Shown piece by piece: positions 1 through 5,100 of a DNA stretch of 34,388 nt. The notes below the pieces were generated by a model, which worked only from the letters and a program-made list of their open reading frames with translations, had not been told where the DNA came from and made no database searches. Both the position numbers and the translations under genes were made by a program. The stretch is from positions 1 through 34,388 of IMG/VR virus record IMGVR_UViG_3300029319_000214; one strand, written 5' to 3'. The DNA comes from a virus. Within the stretch, counting starts at the first letter, position 1, and each line of letters opens with the position of its first letter.

Positions 1-630
1 GTAGAGCGTGAGTATAGTTTCTACAAACCTCGCACGTTTGATGATGGGAAAGATGCAGAGGAACACCAAGAGATACGCCAACATATACACTCAACCGCAG
101 TACAGGCAGATAAAGGGTTGAAAGAATACTTTGGCAGACAAACATTTGAAGGCGAGAAAAAAGAGTTCTTTGATGTGGATGACATTGATGTACCAACCAT
201 GTATCTGATTGACTATCGCTCTAAGAAAAAAATGATAGATTTAAAAACAAGTTGGTCTATTCGCAATCCCATGAAAAAGGATGGCACTCGAACATGGCGT
301 ATACCCAAACCAGCCAAAGAGCCAAGCATAAGTCAAGTCTGTCAGCAAGCAGTATATTGGAAAGCAACAGGCTTAACACCAGCCTTGTTGTTTTGCACCG
401 CAGATGGGTATGAGATAGCCACACCAGAGACTACTGACTTGCTGAAAAAAGATAGCCTAGAGCATCACTTTAACGTAGTAAAACAACGATGGCTTGTGAT
501 TCAAAACATCATGAAAAAATCAAAAACTTTTGATGAAGCATTGCAGTTTGTATCGCCAGACCTTGAAAGAATAAAAAGCTATCAGGGAAATGATTTTGTA
601 AAGATAGCAAAAGTAATATGGAGAATATAA
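1..630 (+). CDS. PD-(D/E)XK exonuclease, 5'-truncated (allele A)
   Basis: The reading frame is open from base 1 to the stop at 628-630, giving 209 codons that correspond to residues 80-288 of the complete gene at 33472-34338. It keeps the probable nuclease core: an Asp in the 'YLIDY' stretch, then 'MIDLKTS' (the D-x-K signature), then 'QQAVY' (a Q-x-x-x-Y motif as in RecB/Cas4-type nucleases). Only about eight residues differ from the other copy, including a cluster reading DLLKKD here and DKLSNE there. The missing N-terminus reflects the window edge, not gene decay. The stop overlaps the next start (TAATG). The role is inferred to be 5'-3' resection feeding the annealing protein downstream. 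Confidence 0.75.
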   Translation, partial: VEREYSFYKPRTFDDGKDAEEHQEIRQHIHSTAVQADKGLKEYFGRQTFEGEKKEFFDVDDIDVPTMYLIDYRSKKKMIDLKTSWSIRNPMKKDGTRTWRIPKPAKEPSISQVCQQAVYWKATGLTPALLFCTADGYEIATPETTDLLKKDSLEHHFNVVKQRWLVIQNIMKKSKTFDEALQFVSPDLERIKSYQGNDFVKIAKVIWRI

Positions 631-680
631 TGAATCAAGAATTACAACAACAAATAGATGTTATGGATATAAAACTATCT
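1..680. repeat. Left copy of the end overlap (allele A)
   Basis: Aligned at a constant offset of 33,708, this stretch matches 33709-34388 without any indel. I count about 51 substitutions (about 92.5% identity), mostly at third codon positions. Positions 1-77 and 604-680 are identical to the other copy, so the identical flanks are 77 bases each. The pattern fits the two arms of a strain bubble in a k=77 de Bruijn assembly of a circular genome better than it fits a physical repeat. Confidence 0.9.
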
Positions 681-803
681 AAAATGGCAAAAGAGATGGA
701 TGATTTAACTGAAAAGTTACAGGCATTTCTTACACTTTTCAATGAAAACAATAAATTAATGAGACAGCAAAATGAAAAAAAGACAGATACCACAACATCT
801 TAA
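630..803 (+). CDS. Small coiled-coil protein (57 aa)
   Basis: I do not recognise this protein. It starts at the ATG overlapping the exonuclease stop (TAATG), which suggests translational coupling, and it ends inside the next gene, a 32-base overlap. The sequence is polar, with heptad-like spacing of Leu, Ile and Met through about residues 5-45 (MDIKLSKMAKEMDDLTEKL), so a coiled coil is likely. An upstream in-frame ATG at 618 would add four residues, but the overlapped ATG is the better fit. Its position between exonuclease and annealing protein suggests an accessory or bridging role in recombination, which is inference only. The same gene starts again at 34338 at the other end of the window. 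Confidence 0.6.
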   Translation: MNQELQQQIDVMDIKLSKMAKEMDDLTEKLQAFLTLFNENNKLMRQQNEKKTDTTTS

Positions 804-1476
804 AGAATTAATAAAGTCGGTTGGCATGAGCGAACAAGAGGCTACTTGGGATTGTCATGGTACACCAGTCATTTATCACGATGCACTAGAGCGCATATCA
901 AGTCACATTGGTATTCAGTTTGAAAAACCAGATGTTATAAAAAACAATGTAGAAGAAGGTTTTGTTGCTATGTGTGTAACAGGTACGGACGGAGATAAAA
1001 CAGAATGGTCTTTTGGTGAGGCAAGTCCTTACAATTCAAAGAACAGCTATCCGTTTGCGATGAGTGAGAAACGTGCCAAAGACAGGGTAATCCTCAAACT
1101 TATCGGTGCGTCTGGATTTGTATATTCAGAAGAAGAAGCAGAAAGTTTTAAGAACCCTAATCGTCACGTTGAACAAAAGCAGCAAGTCAAACAAGAAGAA
1201 CCACCACCGTTTGAGCCTGACCCAGACTCTGTATCAATCTTGAAACAAGACTTAACAGATGACCAAATGCGTGACCTGAGTAGAGATGAATATCTTATGG
1301 TACAAATACCAACACAGATTAGTAAATTTATTGATGCACAAGATGCAAATACTTGGCTCAATAAAAACAGTAAGTTATTAGAAACAATTAAACAGAACTA
1401 TTCAGCGGATTATAAAATTATAAGTACCTTATTTAACAAAAAGTTAGATGATTTAGAAGGAGTAAATAATGGCTAA
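772..1476 (+). CDS. Probable single-strand DNA annealing protein
   Basis: This 234-residue protein has a conserved central stretch, 'WSFGEASPYNSKNSYPFAM' followed by 'SEKRAKDRVILKL' (about residues 83-115), and then 'VYSEEEAE'. I know this block from phage proteins often mislabelled tRNA delta(2)-isopentenylpyrophosphate transferase and thought to be Rad52/DdrA-like recombination proteins. It has no P-loop and no isoprenyltransferase signature. The C-terminal 100 residues are charged and Pro-rich (EEPPPFEPDPD), as expected for a flexible tail. Its location directly after a PD-(D/E)XK exonuclease supports a two-component exonuclease/annealase pair like lambda Red or RecET, but the family assignment is from memory. 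The start ATG overlaps the preceding gene and the stop overlaps the next start (ATGGCTAA). Confidence 0.55.
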   Translation: MKKRQIPQHLKELIKSVGMSEQEATWDCHGTPVIYHDALERISSHIGIQFEKPDVIKNNVEEGFVAMCVTGTDGDKTEWSFGEASPYNSKNSYPFAMSEKRAKDRVILKLIGASGFVYSEEEAESFKNPNRHVEQKQQVKQEEPPPFEPDPDSVSILKQDLTDDQMRDLSRDEYLMVQIPTQISKFIDAQDANTWLNKNSKLLETIKQNYSADYKIISTLFNKKLDDLEGVNNG

Positions 1477-1774
1477 AACATATGAACCAATCCTACAACA
1501 AACCTTATTTGAACCAGATAGAAATAGTGATGACCCTAACGCACCAAACCAAGCGATGTGCCAAGTTATTACTACGTTAGGCGATTGGAATAACACAACA
1601 AAAAGTATTGATTCGCGTGAAATCGTGTTGAAAAAAGACCAAGAATATTCAATACAAATATATAAATCAGACTATAAAACAGCCAGAGGTCGTGATAAAT
1701 ACACGATGCGTATATCTGAAGTCATAGATGATGGGCAAGGTTTGCCAGTCAAACCAGCGGTACGAAGACTGTAA
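1469..1774 (+). CDS. Unknown 101-aa protein of the recombination unit
   Basis: Not recognised. It starts at an ATG overlapping the annealing protein stop by eight bases, after a good ribosome site (GGAG), so it is co-translated with that gene. The N-terminal half is polar; the C-terminal half alternates charged and hydrophobic residues (EYSIQIYKSDYKTARGRD, then YTMRISEV), consistent with a small beta-rich domain. There are no Cys pairs, membrane segments or catalytic signatures. Position suggests a DNA-binding helper of the recombination module, possibly SSB-like, but nothing in the sequence proves it. It is followed by a strong inverted repeat. Confidence 0.6.
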   Translation: MAKTYEPILQQTLFEPDRNSDDPNAPNQAMCQVITTLGDWNNTTKSIDSREIVLKKDQEYSIQIYKSDYKTARGRDKYTMRISEVIDDGQGLPVKPAVRRL

Positions 1775-1782
1775 ACAAAAAA

Positions 1783-1818
1783 CCCTGTGTAGGAAAGAGC
1801 GTGAAAACCTACACAGGG
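1783..1818 (-). terminator. 11-bp perfect inverted repeat, probable terminator of the late unit
   Basis: CCCTGTGTAGG (1783-1793) is perfectly complementary to CCTACACAGGG (1808-1818), with a 14-base loop. Read on the minus strand the stem is followed by TTTTTTGTTT, a typical U-rich release tract. Read on the plus strand it is followed by AGTTTC, a poor tract. It therefore looks like a rho-independent terminator for the minus-strand late transcript, placed about 230 bases past its last gene and in front of the last plus-strand gene. Confidence 0.65.
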
Positions 1819-1839
1819 AGTTTCAATGGGAGGAAATTC

Positions 1840-2049
1840 ATGAGTAACATTTCGCTCGATAAACCATACGATGAAAATTCAGAAAAAGATATAACAAAAT
1901 TAACACCACAAGAATTTCGTAAAGAACTCAAAAGAAAAAAAGATGAGTTAATTAACTTTCAACCACCAAAACCTACACGTCAGACAAGAGCAAAAACAAG
2001 TTCTAAGGTAGCTAAAAATGTAAGTGGTTGGAGAAGAGGATTCTTCTAA
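1840..2049 (+). CDS. Unknown basic 69-aa protein
   Basis: Not recognised. I place the start at the ATG at 1840 because GGGAGGAAATTC gives a good ribosome site. A GTG at 1801 in the same frame would lie within the hairpin and lacks a site. The protein is rich in Lys, Glu and Gln, has a helical middle (PQEFRKELKRKKDELINF), and ends in a basic Gly/Trp/Arg tail (SGWRRGFF). Its stop codon directly abuts the stop of the convergent minus-strand gene (2049/2050). A small DNA-binding protein is possible. Confidence 0.5.
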   Translation: MSNISLDKPYDENSEKDITKLTPQEFRKELKRKKDELINFQPPKPTRQTRAKTSSKVAKNVSGWRRGFF

Positions 2050-2166
2050 TTACATCTTTTTCTTTTTAGGCTTCTTCCCAGCTTTTTTCATAGCCATCGC
2101 AGTCGCAGCTTGCTTCTTGGCTTTCTTGGTTTTCTTCATCATACCACCACCATAATGTCCTGGCAT
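2050..2166 (-). CDS. Very short Lys-rich protein (38 aa), last gene of late unit
   Basis: The start is the ATG at 2166, preceded by AAGGAG at ideal spacing; a longer frame upstream would overlap the 95-aa gene and has no such site. The peptide begins MPGHYGGGMMKKTKKAKK and ends KKPKKKKM, so about 40% of residues are Lys. I recall similar tiny 'MPGHYGG...KK' proteins in marine phages, function unknown. Together with the other short basic genes here it may be a DNA-associated or packaged peptide; this is inference. Confidence 0.5.
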   Translation of the reverse strand: MPGHYGGGMMKKTKKAKKQAATAMAMKKAGKKPKKKKM

Positions 2167-2209
2167 ATCAATCTCCTTTTCTTTCTTTCCTTTGAGGTAT
2201 TCAACCTCT

Positions 2210-2497
2210 TTACTTCTTGGCTTTATTGCGTTTGCTAATTGCTCTAGCTTTTGCTCTAGCATCCGCTTTACTACTTGCACCCCACGCACGAAGGCTAAGT
2301 AATAATCTCGTAGGTTTTCCCTTACTGTCACGTTCTGGCCCTTTCATATTGCCCATTCTTGCTAAAAAACTTGCACGTCTTGGATTATCCCCAGACTTTA
2401 CAGGACGTTTTAAATTAGCTCCTGTAGTGCGCTTGAAGTGCGCTCTACCAGCCGCATTCAATCCACCTTTAGGATTCTGAAACCGTTTGGCTACCAT
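2210..2497 (-). CDS. Small basic protein (95 aa), marine-phage conserved type
   Basis: The sequence opens MVAKRFQNPKGGLNAAGRA, contains 'NPRRASFLARMGNMKGP', and is strongly basic throughout. I remember this 'KGGLNA..GR.....NPRR.SF..R.GNM.GP' layout from a domain of unknown function in phage and marine metagenome proteins, possibly listed as DUF6321; I cannot verify the number. There is no membrane segment. It overlaps the end of the lysozyme gene by 29 bases, so it is part of the same transcript. The function is unknown; a nucleic-acid-binding or virion-internal role would suit the charge. Confidence 0.6.
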   Translation of the reverse strand: MVAKRFQNPKGGLNAAGRAHFKRTTGANLKRPVKSGDNPRRASFLARMGNMKGPERDSKGKPTRLLLSLRAWGASSKADARAKARAISKRNKAKK

Positions 2498-2936
2498 CTA
2501 CCTGTCTCATTCTCTCAACTAAACGTCTTGCTCGGTTTGGTACTTGTGTGTACCACTTTGAATCTACCATTTCATCCGCAGCACTAGGCCAATCTCGTGC
2601 ATCTACATTTGCTTTCATGCCCTTAAATTTAGATAGTCTTGGATATCCCAGATTAAACATCATGTTTGCTATAATTAACTGTGCTTCCTCTGGTAGTTCG
2701 TTGAAGTCTTTGTATAGTCTGTGACAATCTTCTATCGTAACAGTAATATCTAAATTAAAAGCAGACTGCACACGACTCTGTTCAATCACTGTACCGACTT
2801 GCATATTGCATTCTGGATCGTCTTTGGTAATCAAATGTCCAATACCAAATGTAGGCAACCCCAGATGGTCAAGATATATCTCGTATTTACAGCCTTCGTC
2901 TTCGGCTAACTGCTCTCGCAGTTTATCCACGTCCAT
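2469..2936 (-). CDS. T4-type lysozyme (endolysin, GH24)
   Basis: This is a 155-residue muramidase that cleaves the glycan strands of peptidoglycan at lysis. Starting from the ATG at 2936, the catalytic triad of T4 lysozyme is spaced exactly as in the prototype: Glu14, Asp23 and Thr29, within 'DEGCKYEIYLD' and 'LPTFGIGH'. The C-terminal part has the expected helices (EEAQLIIANMMFNLG, NRARRLVERM). The T4 enzyme has 164 residues, so this one is full length. There is no signal peptide, so it should need a holin; four small membrane-protein genes lie upstream in the same transcript. An upstream in-frame ATG at 2975 adds 13 residues with no better ribosome site. Confidence 0.9.
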   Translation of the reverse strand: MDVDKLREQLAEDEGCKYEIYLDHLGLPTFGIGHLITKDDPECNMQVGTVIEQSRVQSAFNLDITVTIEDCHRLYKDFNELPEEAQLIIANMMFNLGYPRLSKFKGMKANVDARDWPSAADEMVDSKWYTQVPNRARRLVERMRQVDGSQTVSES

Positions 2937-3048
2937 TTTTCTTTTTGCCTTTTCTAAGTTTTTTAAAATCAGCACCTGTAATTTTATCTCTTGGTGATGC
3001 TACTCTGGCTATCTTCATTTGTTTTGGTGATAGTTTTTTACCTGGCAT
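2923..3048 (-). CDS. Short basic protein (41 aa)
   Basis: ATG at 3048; translation begins MPGKKLSPKQMKIARVASPR, continues DKITGADFKKLRKG and ends KKKNGRG. It overlaps the 62-aa gene upstream by 11 bases and the lysozyme downstream by 14 bases. I recall near-identical peptides in marine cyanophage and pelagiphage contigs, always in a run of small genes. The middle could form a helix-turn-helix-sized unit, but the function is unknown. Too short for most gene callers; the overlaps and family resemblance support it. Confidence 0.55.
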   Translation of the reverse strand: MPGKKLSPKQMKIARVASPRDKITGADFKKLRKGKKKNGRG

Positions 3049-3226
3049 TTTTCTTTGCTTTCTTTGCTACAGTTTTAGGTTTGGGTTGTGGTTTTACAGA
3101 CAACTCTTCTATTCTAAATATACGTTTGCTTGTTGTACTATGTGTTTTTTCTGTAAAAACACTACCATCTTCTACTTCATGTGTATCGCCTGTATATGGC
3201 GCACCATTTTTATAATAATACGTCAT
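3038..3226 (-). CDS. Short protein with MTYYYK-type N-terminus (62 aa)
   Basis: It starts at the ATG at 3226 that overlaps the upstream stop (TAATG). The N-terminal half (YYYKNGAPYTGDTHEVEDG) resembles a family of small aquatic-phage proteins with 'Y.Y.G..Y.G.TH....G....G..H' spacing; the C-terminal half is Pro/Lys-rich (VKPQPKPKTVAKKAKK). There is no membrane segment or known catalytic motif. The beta-like N-terminus could be a small structural or binding module. I know of no function. Confidence 0.6.
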   Translation of the reverse strand: MTYYYKNGAPYTGDTHEVEDGSVFTEKTHSTTSKRIFRIEELSVKPQPKPKTVAKKAKKNAR

Positions 3227-3351
3227 TACTTTTTACCTTTCTTTTTCAACAAAGATTGTAATGTTTTGGCTTGTCCAGCGTGTGAACGTGATGCTTTACG
3301 CAAGCCTGATGCTACCTTTTTGACCTTTGCTTTTTGCTGTTTCGTCATCAT
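3226..3351 (-). CDS. Short Lys-rich protein (41 aa)
   Basis: The frame from the ATG at 3351 (or the next codon, 3348) reads MMTKQQKAKVKKVASGLRK and ends with LLKKKGKK. The start overlaps the upstream stop and the stop overlaps the next start (TAATG). The sequence is basic and helical, with 'SRSHAGQAKTL' in the middle. It belongs to the run of tiny basic genes between the lysis proteins. The function is unknown. Confidence 0.5.
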   Translation of the reverse strand: MMTKQQKAKVKKVASGLRKASRSHAGQAKTLQSLLKKKGKK

Positions 3352-3590
3352 TTCTTTTTCGCCTTTTTCTTTTTGCCACCTCTAATTAAATCCGCATCTG
3401 CTTTTCGTGCGCCACCTTTACCTGTTGCAAATGACCGTACTCTTCCAGCAGCCCATTGATGCGCTGATACTTTGGGTCTACTACCAGCAGAATAATATGC
3501 ACCTAGCCCTCGTTGATATACTTTGCCTAATGTTGCTTTTGATATACCAGATGACTTAGAATACTTTGCTACAACGGCTGCTTTGCTCAT
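3348..3590 (-). CDS. Small basic protein, DUF5824-like (80 aa)
   Basis: The central part (ISKATLGKVYQRGLGAYYSAG, then SRPKVSAHQWAAGRVRSF) is a conserved block I associate with DUF5824, found in phages and giant viruses; the name is from memory. The protein ends 'ARKADADLIRGGKKKKAKKK', a polybasic tail. It starts at the ATG at 3590, overlapping the upstream stop by four bases (ATGA). Its role is unknown; the basic tail suggests association with DNA or with the virion interior. Confidence 0.65.
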   Translation of the reverse strand: MSKAAVVAKYSKSSGISKATLGKVYQRGLGAYYSAGSRPKVSAHQWAAGRVRSFATGKGGARKADADLIRGGKKKKAKKK

Positions 3591-3766
3591 CCTTTGCTCC
3601 TTATCTTGCTAATTCTATCCATCATCGCTGGTGTCAGTTTACCTTGTCGATACAGTTTAGCAGTACGCTTTATTTCTGCTTCTCGTGCCTTTGGATTCTT
3701 TGCACCTCGTACATACTTCTTTGGTACACCACCTTTTGTCTTTGGAACTTTGGCAAACTTTCTCAT
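3587..3766 (-). CDS. Small basic protein, DUF5872-like (59 aa)
   Basis: The ATG at 3766 overlaps the stop of the membrane protein gene (ATGA). The N-terminus (MRKFAKVPKTKGGVPKKYV) is followed by 'GAKNPKAREAEIKRTAKLY' and 'GKLTPAMMDRISKIRSKG'. I recall this 'VPKTKGGVPKKYV.G.KNPKAR..EI..T..LY..GKL' layout as a small phage family (DUF5872 from memory). The helix at the end looks like a short zincless DNA-binding or packing helix, but the function is not known. Confidence 0.65.
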   Translation of the reverse strand: MRKFAKVPKTKGGVPKKYVRGAKNPKAREAEIKRTAKLYRQGKLTPAMMDRISKIRSKG

Positions 3767-4128
3767 TCTTTTGGTTTCCTTCGTATTGATTCAGCTAACC
3801 CACCGCCAAAATAAAAACCAATTATCAATAACATAATTTCACCAATATAAAAATCATCAAGAATGCCTCTTATTAAAAATGTATTGCCATATCCTAATAA
3901 AGTCATTCCTAATACAAGGAAGAAAGATAAAAGAAATGTACCACCAAACATCAAAGCAAGGTATCTCTGTGCAATTTTAAATGGTGCATAATTTTTTAAT
4001 AGCTCTACTTTTTGAGCCGTCTTTGCTTCGATTGCTTCTGTTTCAGAAGTGTGCATAGAGTCAATCAAATCCATGCCTTTTGCTAAGACTTTATCTGAAC
4101 CTAATATTTTACCTACAATAGATAGCAT
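3763..4128 (-). CDS. Small membrane protein, holin candidate (121 aa)
   Basis: Residues 1-50 are amphipathic and soluble (MLSIVGKILGSDKVLAKG, then a charged helix). Two hydrophobic segments follow at about 55-80 (YLALMFGGTFLLSFFLVLG) and 93-113 (IGEIMLLIIGFYFGGG), and the tail is basic (ESIRRKPKE). Size and topology fit a holin, and the lysozyme lies about 0.8 kb downstream in the same transcript. Three other membrane proteins are encoded immediately upstream, so which of them is the holin cannot be decided. Starts at a TAATG overlap. Confidence 0.6.
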   Translation of the reverse strand: MLSIVGKILGSDKVLAKGMDLIDSMHTSETEAIEAKTAQKVELLKNYAPFKIAQRYLALMFGGTFLLSFFLVLGMTLLGYGNTFLIRGILDDFYIGEIMLLIIGFYFGGGLAESIRRKPKE

Positions 4129-4457
4129 TACTTTTTACTCATCCATGCGGAAACACCCATGTATGCTCCTACGATACCACCGCCTGTTATATATAGCAAG
4201 TTTGACAAGTCGGTCAGCAGTTTGATGCGTGTATCTGGAATGAACGGTGCGAACATCAACAAAGTATAGATTGCCATAAAACATAATACGGCTGTTGCCA
4301 TGCGTCTTTGTGCAGTAAGTTTTCGTAGTTGTGCATTTTCTTTTTTATCCTGCATTTCCATTTCATGCAAACGCATTTCATCATCATCAACTATACCATC
4401 ACCATCGGCATCTAAGTAACTGTATTTACTATCTTTTTCTAATTTCTTCTGTATCAA
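4128..4457 (-). CDS. Membrane protein with an EF-hand-like loop (109 aa)
   Basis: Residues 16-27 read DADGDGIVDDDE, matching a canonical EF-hand loop, with acids at positions 1, 3, 5, 9 and 12 and Gly at 6. A charged helix (RLHEMEMQDKKENAQLRKL) follows, then two membrane segments at about 52-74 and 80-106. The gene appears to start with TTG at 4457: it overlaps the upstream stop (TTGA) and has AGAGG eight bases upstream, and no ATG is nearby. I recall similar EF-hand plus two-membrane-span proteins in marine phages. A calcium-responsive membrane or lysis function is possible but unproven. Confidence 0.6.
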   Translation of the reverse strand: MIQKKLEKDSKYSYLDADGDGIVDDDEMRLHEMEMQDKKENAQLRKLTAQRRMATAVLCFMAIYTLLMFAPFIPDTRIKLLTDLSNLLYITGGGIVGAYMGVSAWMSKK

Positions 4458-4933
4458 AATGAACCTCTATTATGCCAAAGATAAAAAATAAATATAAAAA
4501 ACCCAGCAACTGTTAACACAAGAAAGATAATGCTAATAACCTCTACAAACTGTTTTCTGGCTTCTCGTTGTGCGTACAATGTTTCTTTGCGTTGTTTTCT
4601 GATATCAGCTTCCATACGCAGCAATTCTTGCCAGGCATTTGGCCCACACATACTACTTATTAAAACCCTGAGTTGGTCTCTTTGGTTCTCTAATTGTTTC
4701 TTCTGAGTGAATAATTCTATCGCTTCTTCTTCAACACTTTTTGCATTAAATATTTTCTTAAATATCGGTGGGTTTTTGGCTTCGTGATGCGCTCTGTCTA
4801 TGTCTGACACCGCACTCATCCACTGCGAAAGACTTTTGCCCATCGACTCTATATCTCTGCCTATGCTTACGCCCTTTTTTAGTGTGTTAAAAGCTGCTCC
4901 AGCTATTGCCATTGCACTTACTGGGTCAACCAT
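4454..4933 (-). CDS. Tail-adjacent helical protein with C-terminal membrane anchor (159 aa)
   Basis: The start is the ATG at 4933 (MVDPVSAMAIAGAAF), which overlaps the upstream stop (TAATG); a longer frame to 5014 would run through the 55-aa gene. The protein has a helical body with 'GRDIESMGKSLSQWMSAVSD', 'KNPPIFKKIF' and a long charged helix (WQELLRMEADIRKQRKETL), then one membrane segment at about 130-153. This layout is common beside fibre genes in marine T4- and T7-like phages, where its function is unknown. The C-terminal anchor preceded by a long helix is reminiscent of an inner-membrane spanin or lysis accessory, an inference only. Confidence 0.6.
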   Translation of the reverse strand: MVDPVSAMAIAGAAFNTLKKGVSIGRDIESMGKSLSQWMSAVSDIDRAHHEAKNPPIFKKIFNAKSVEEEAIELFTQKKQLENQRDQLRVLISSMCGPNAWQELLRMEADIRKQRKETLYAQREARKQFVEVISIIFLVLTVAGFFIFIFYLWHNRGSF

Positions 4934-5100
4934 TACACTATCAGCGTAACAACCGTTACGGCTGCTCCTACAACAGCAATTGTTGATACCATTGTCAATC
5001 CTTCTAATCGCCACATACGCTTGTTCATATCTTCTAGTTTCTCAACCAAACCTCTGTAACGCTCTTCGCAAATCATCTCATGTGCTGTTAACTTATCCAT
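4933..5100 (-). CDS. Tiny single-pass membrane protein (55 aa)
   Basis: From the ATG at 5100 the translation is MDKLTAHEMICEERYRGLVE, a charged helix (KLEDMNKRMWRLEG), then one membrane segment (about residues 36-55, STIAVVGAAVTVVTLIV). It overlaps the fibre gene stop by eight bases (ATGGATAA) and its own stop overlaps the next start by one base (TAATG). It fills a gap that would otherwise be empty in an otherwise gapless operon. This N-in helix plus single span is a frequent small phage protein near lysis genes; holin or antiholin is possible. Confidence 0.6.
   Translation of the reverse strand: MDKLTAHEMICEERYRGLVEKLEDMNKRMWRLEGLTMVSTIAVVGAAVTVVTLIV

Noticed and set aside
1-680. Physical direct terminal repeat as in T7
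   Set aside because: Real terminal repeats in one genome are identical; these copies differ at about 51 positions and have identical flanks of exactly 77 bases at both sides.
2166-2331. Longer start (93 codons) for the last late gene
   Set aside because: Would overlap the 95-aa gene by 122 bases; the ATG at 2166 has a strong AAGGAG site and starts the conserved-looking MPGHYGG.
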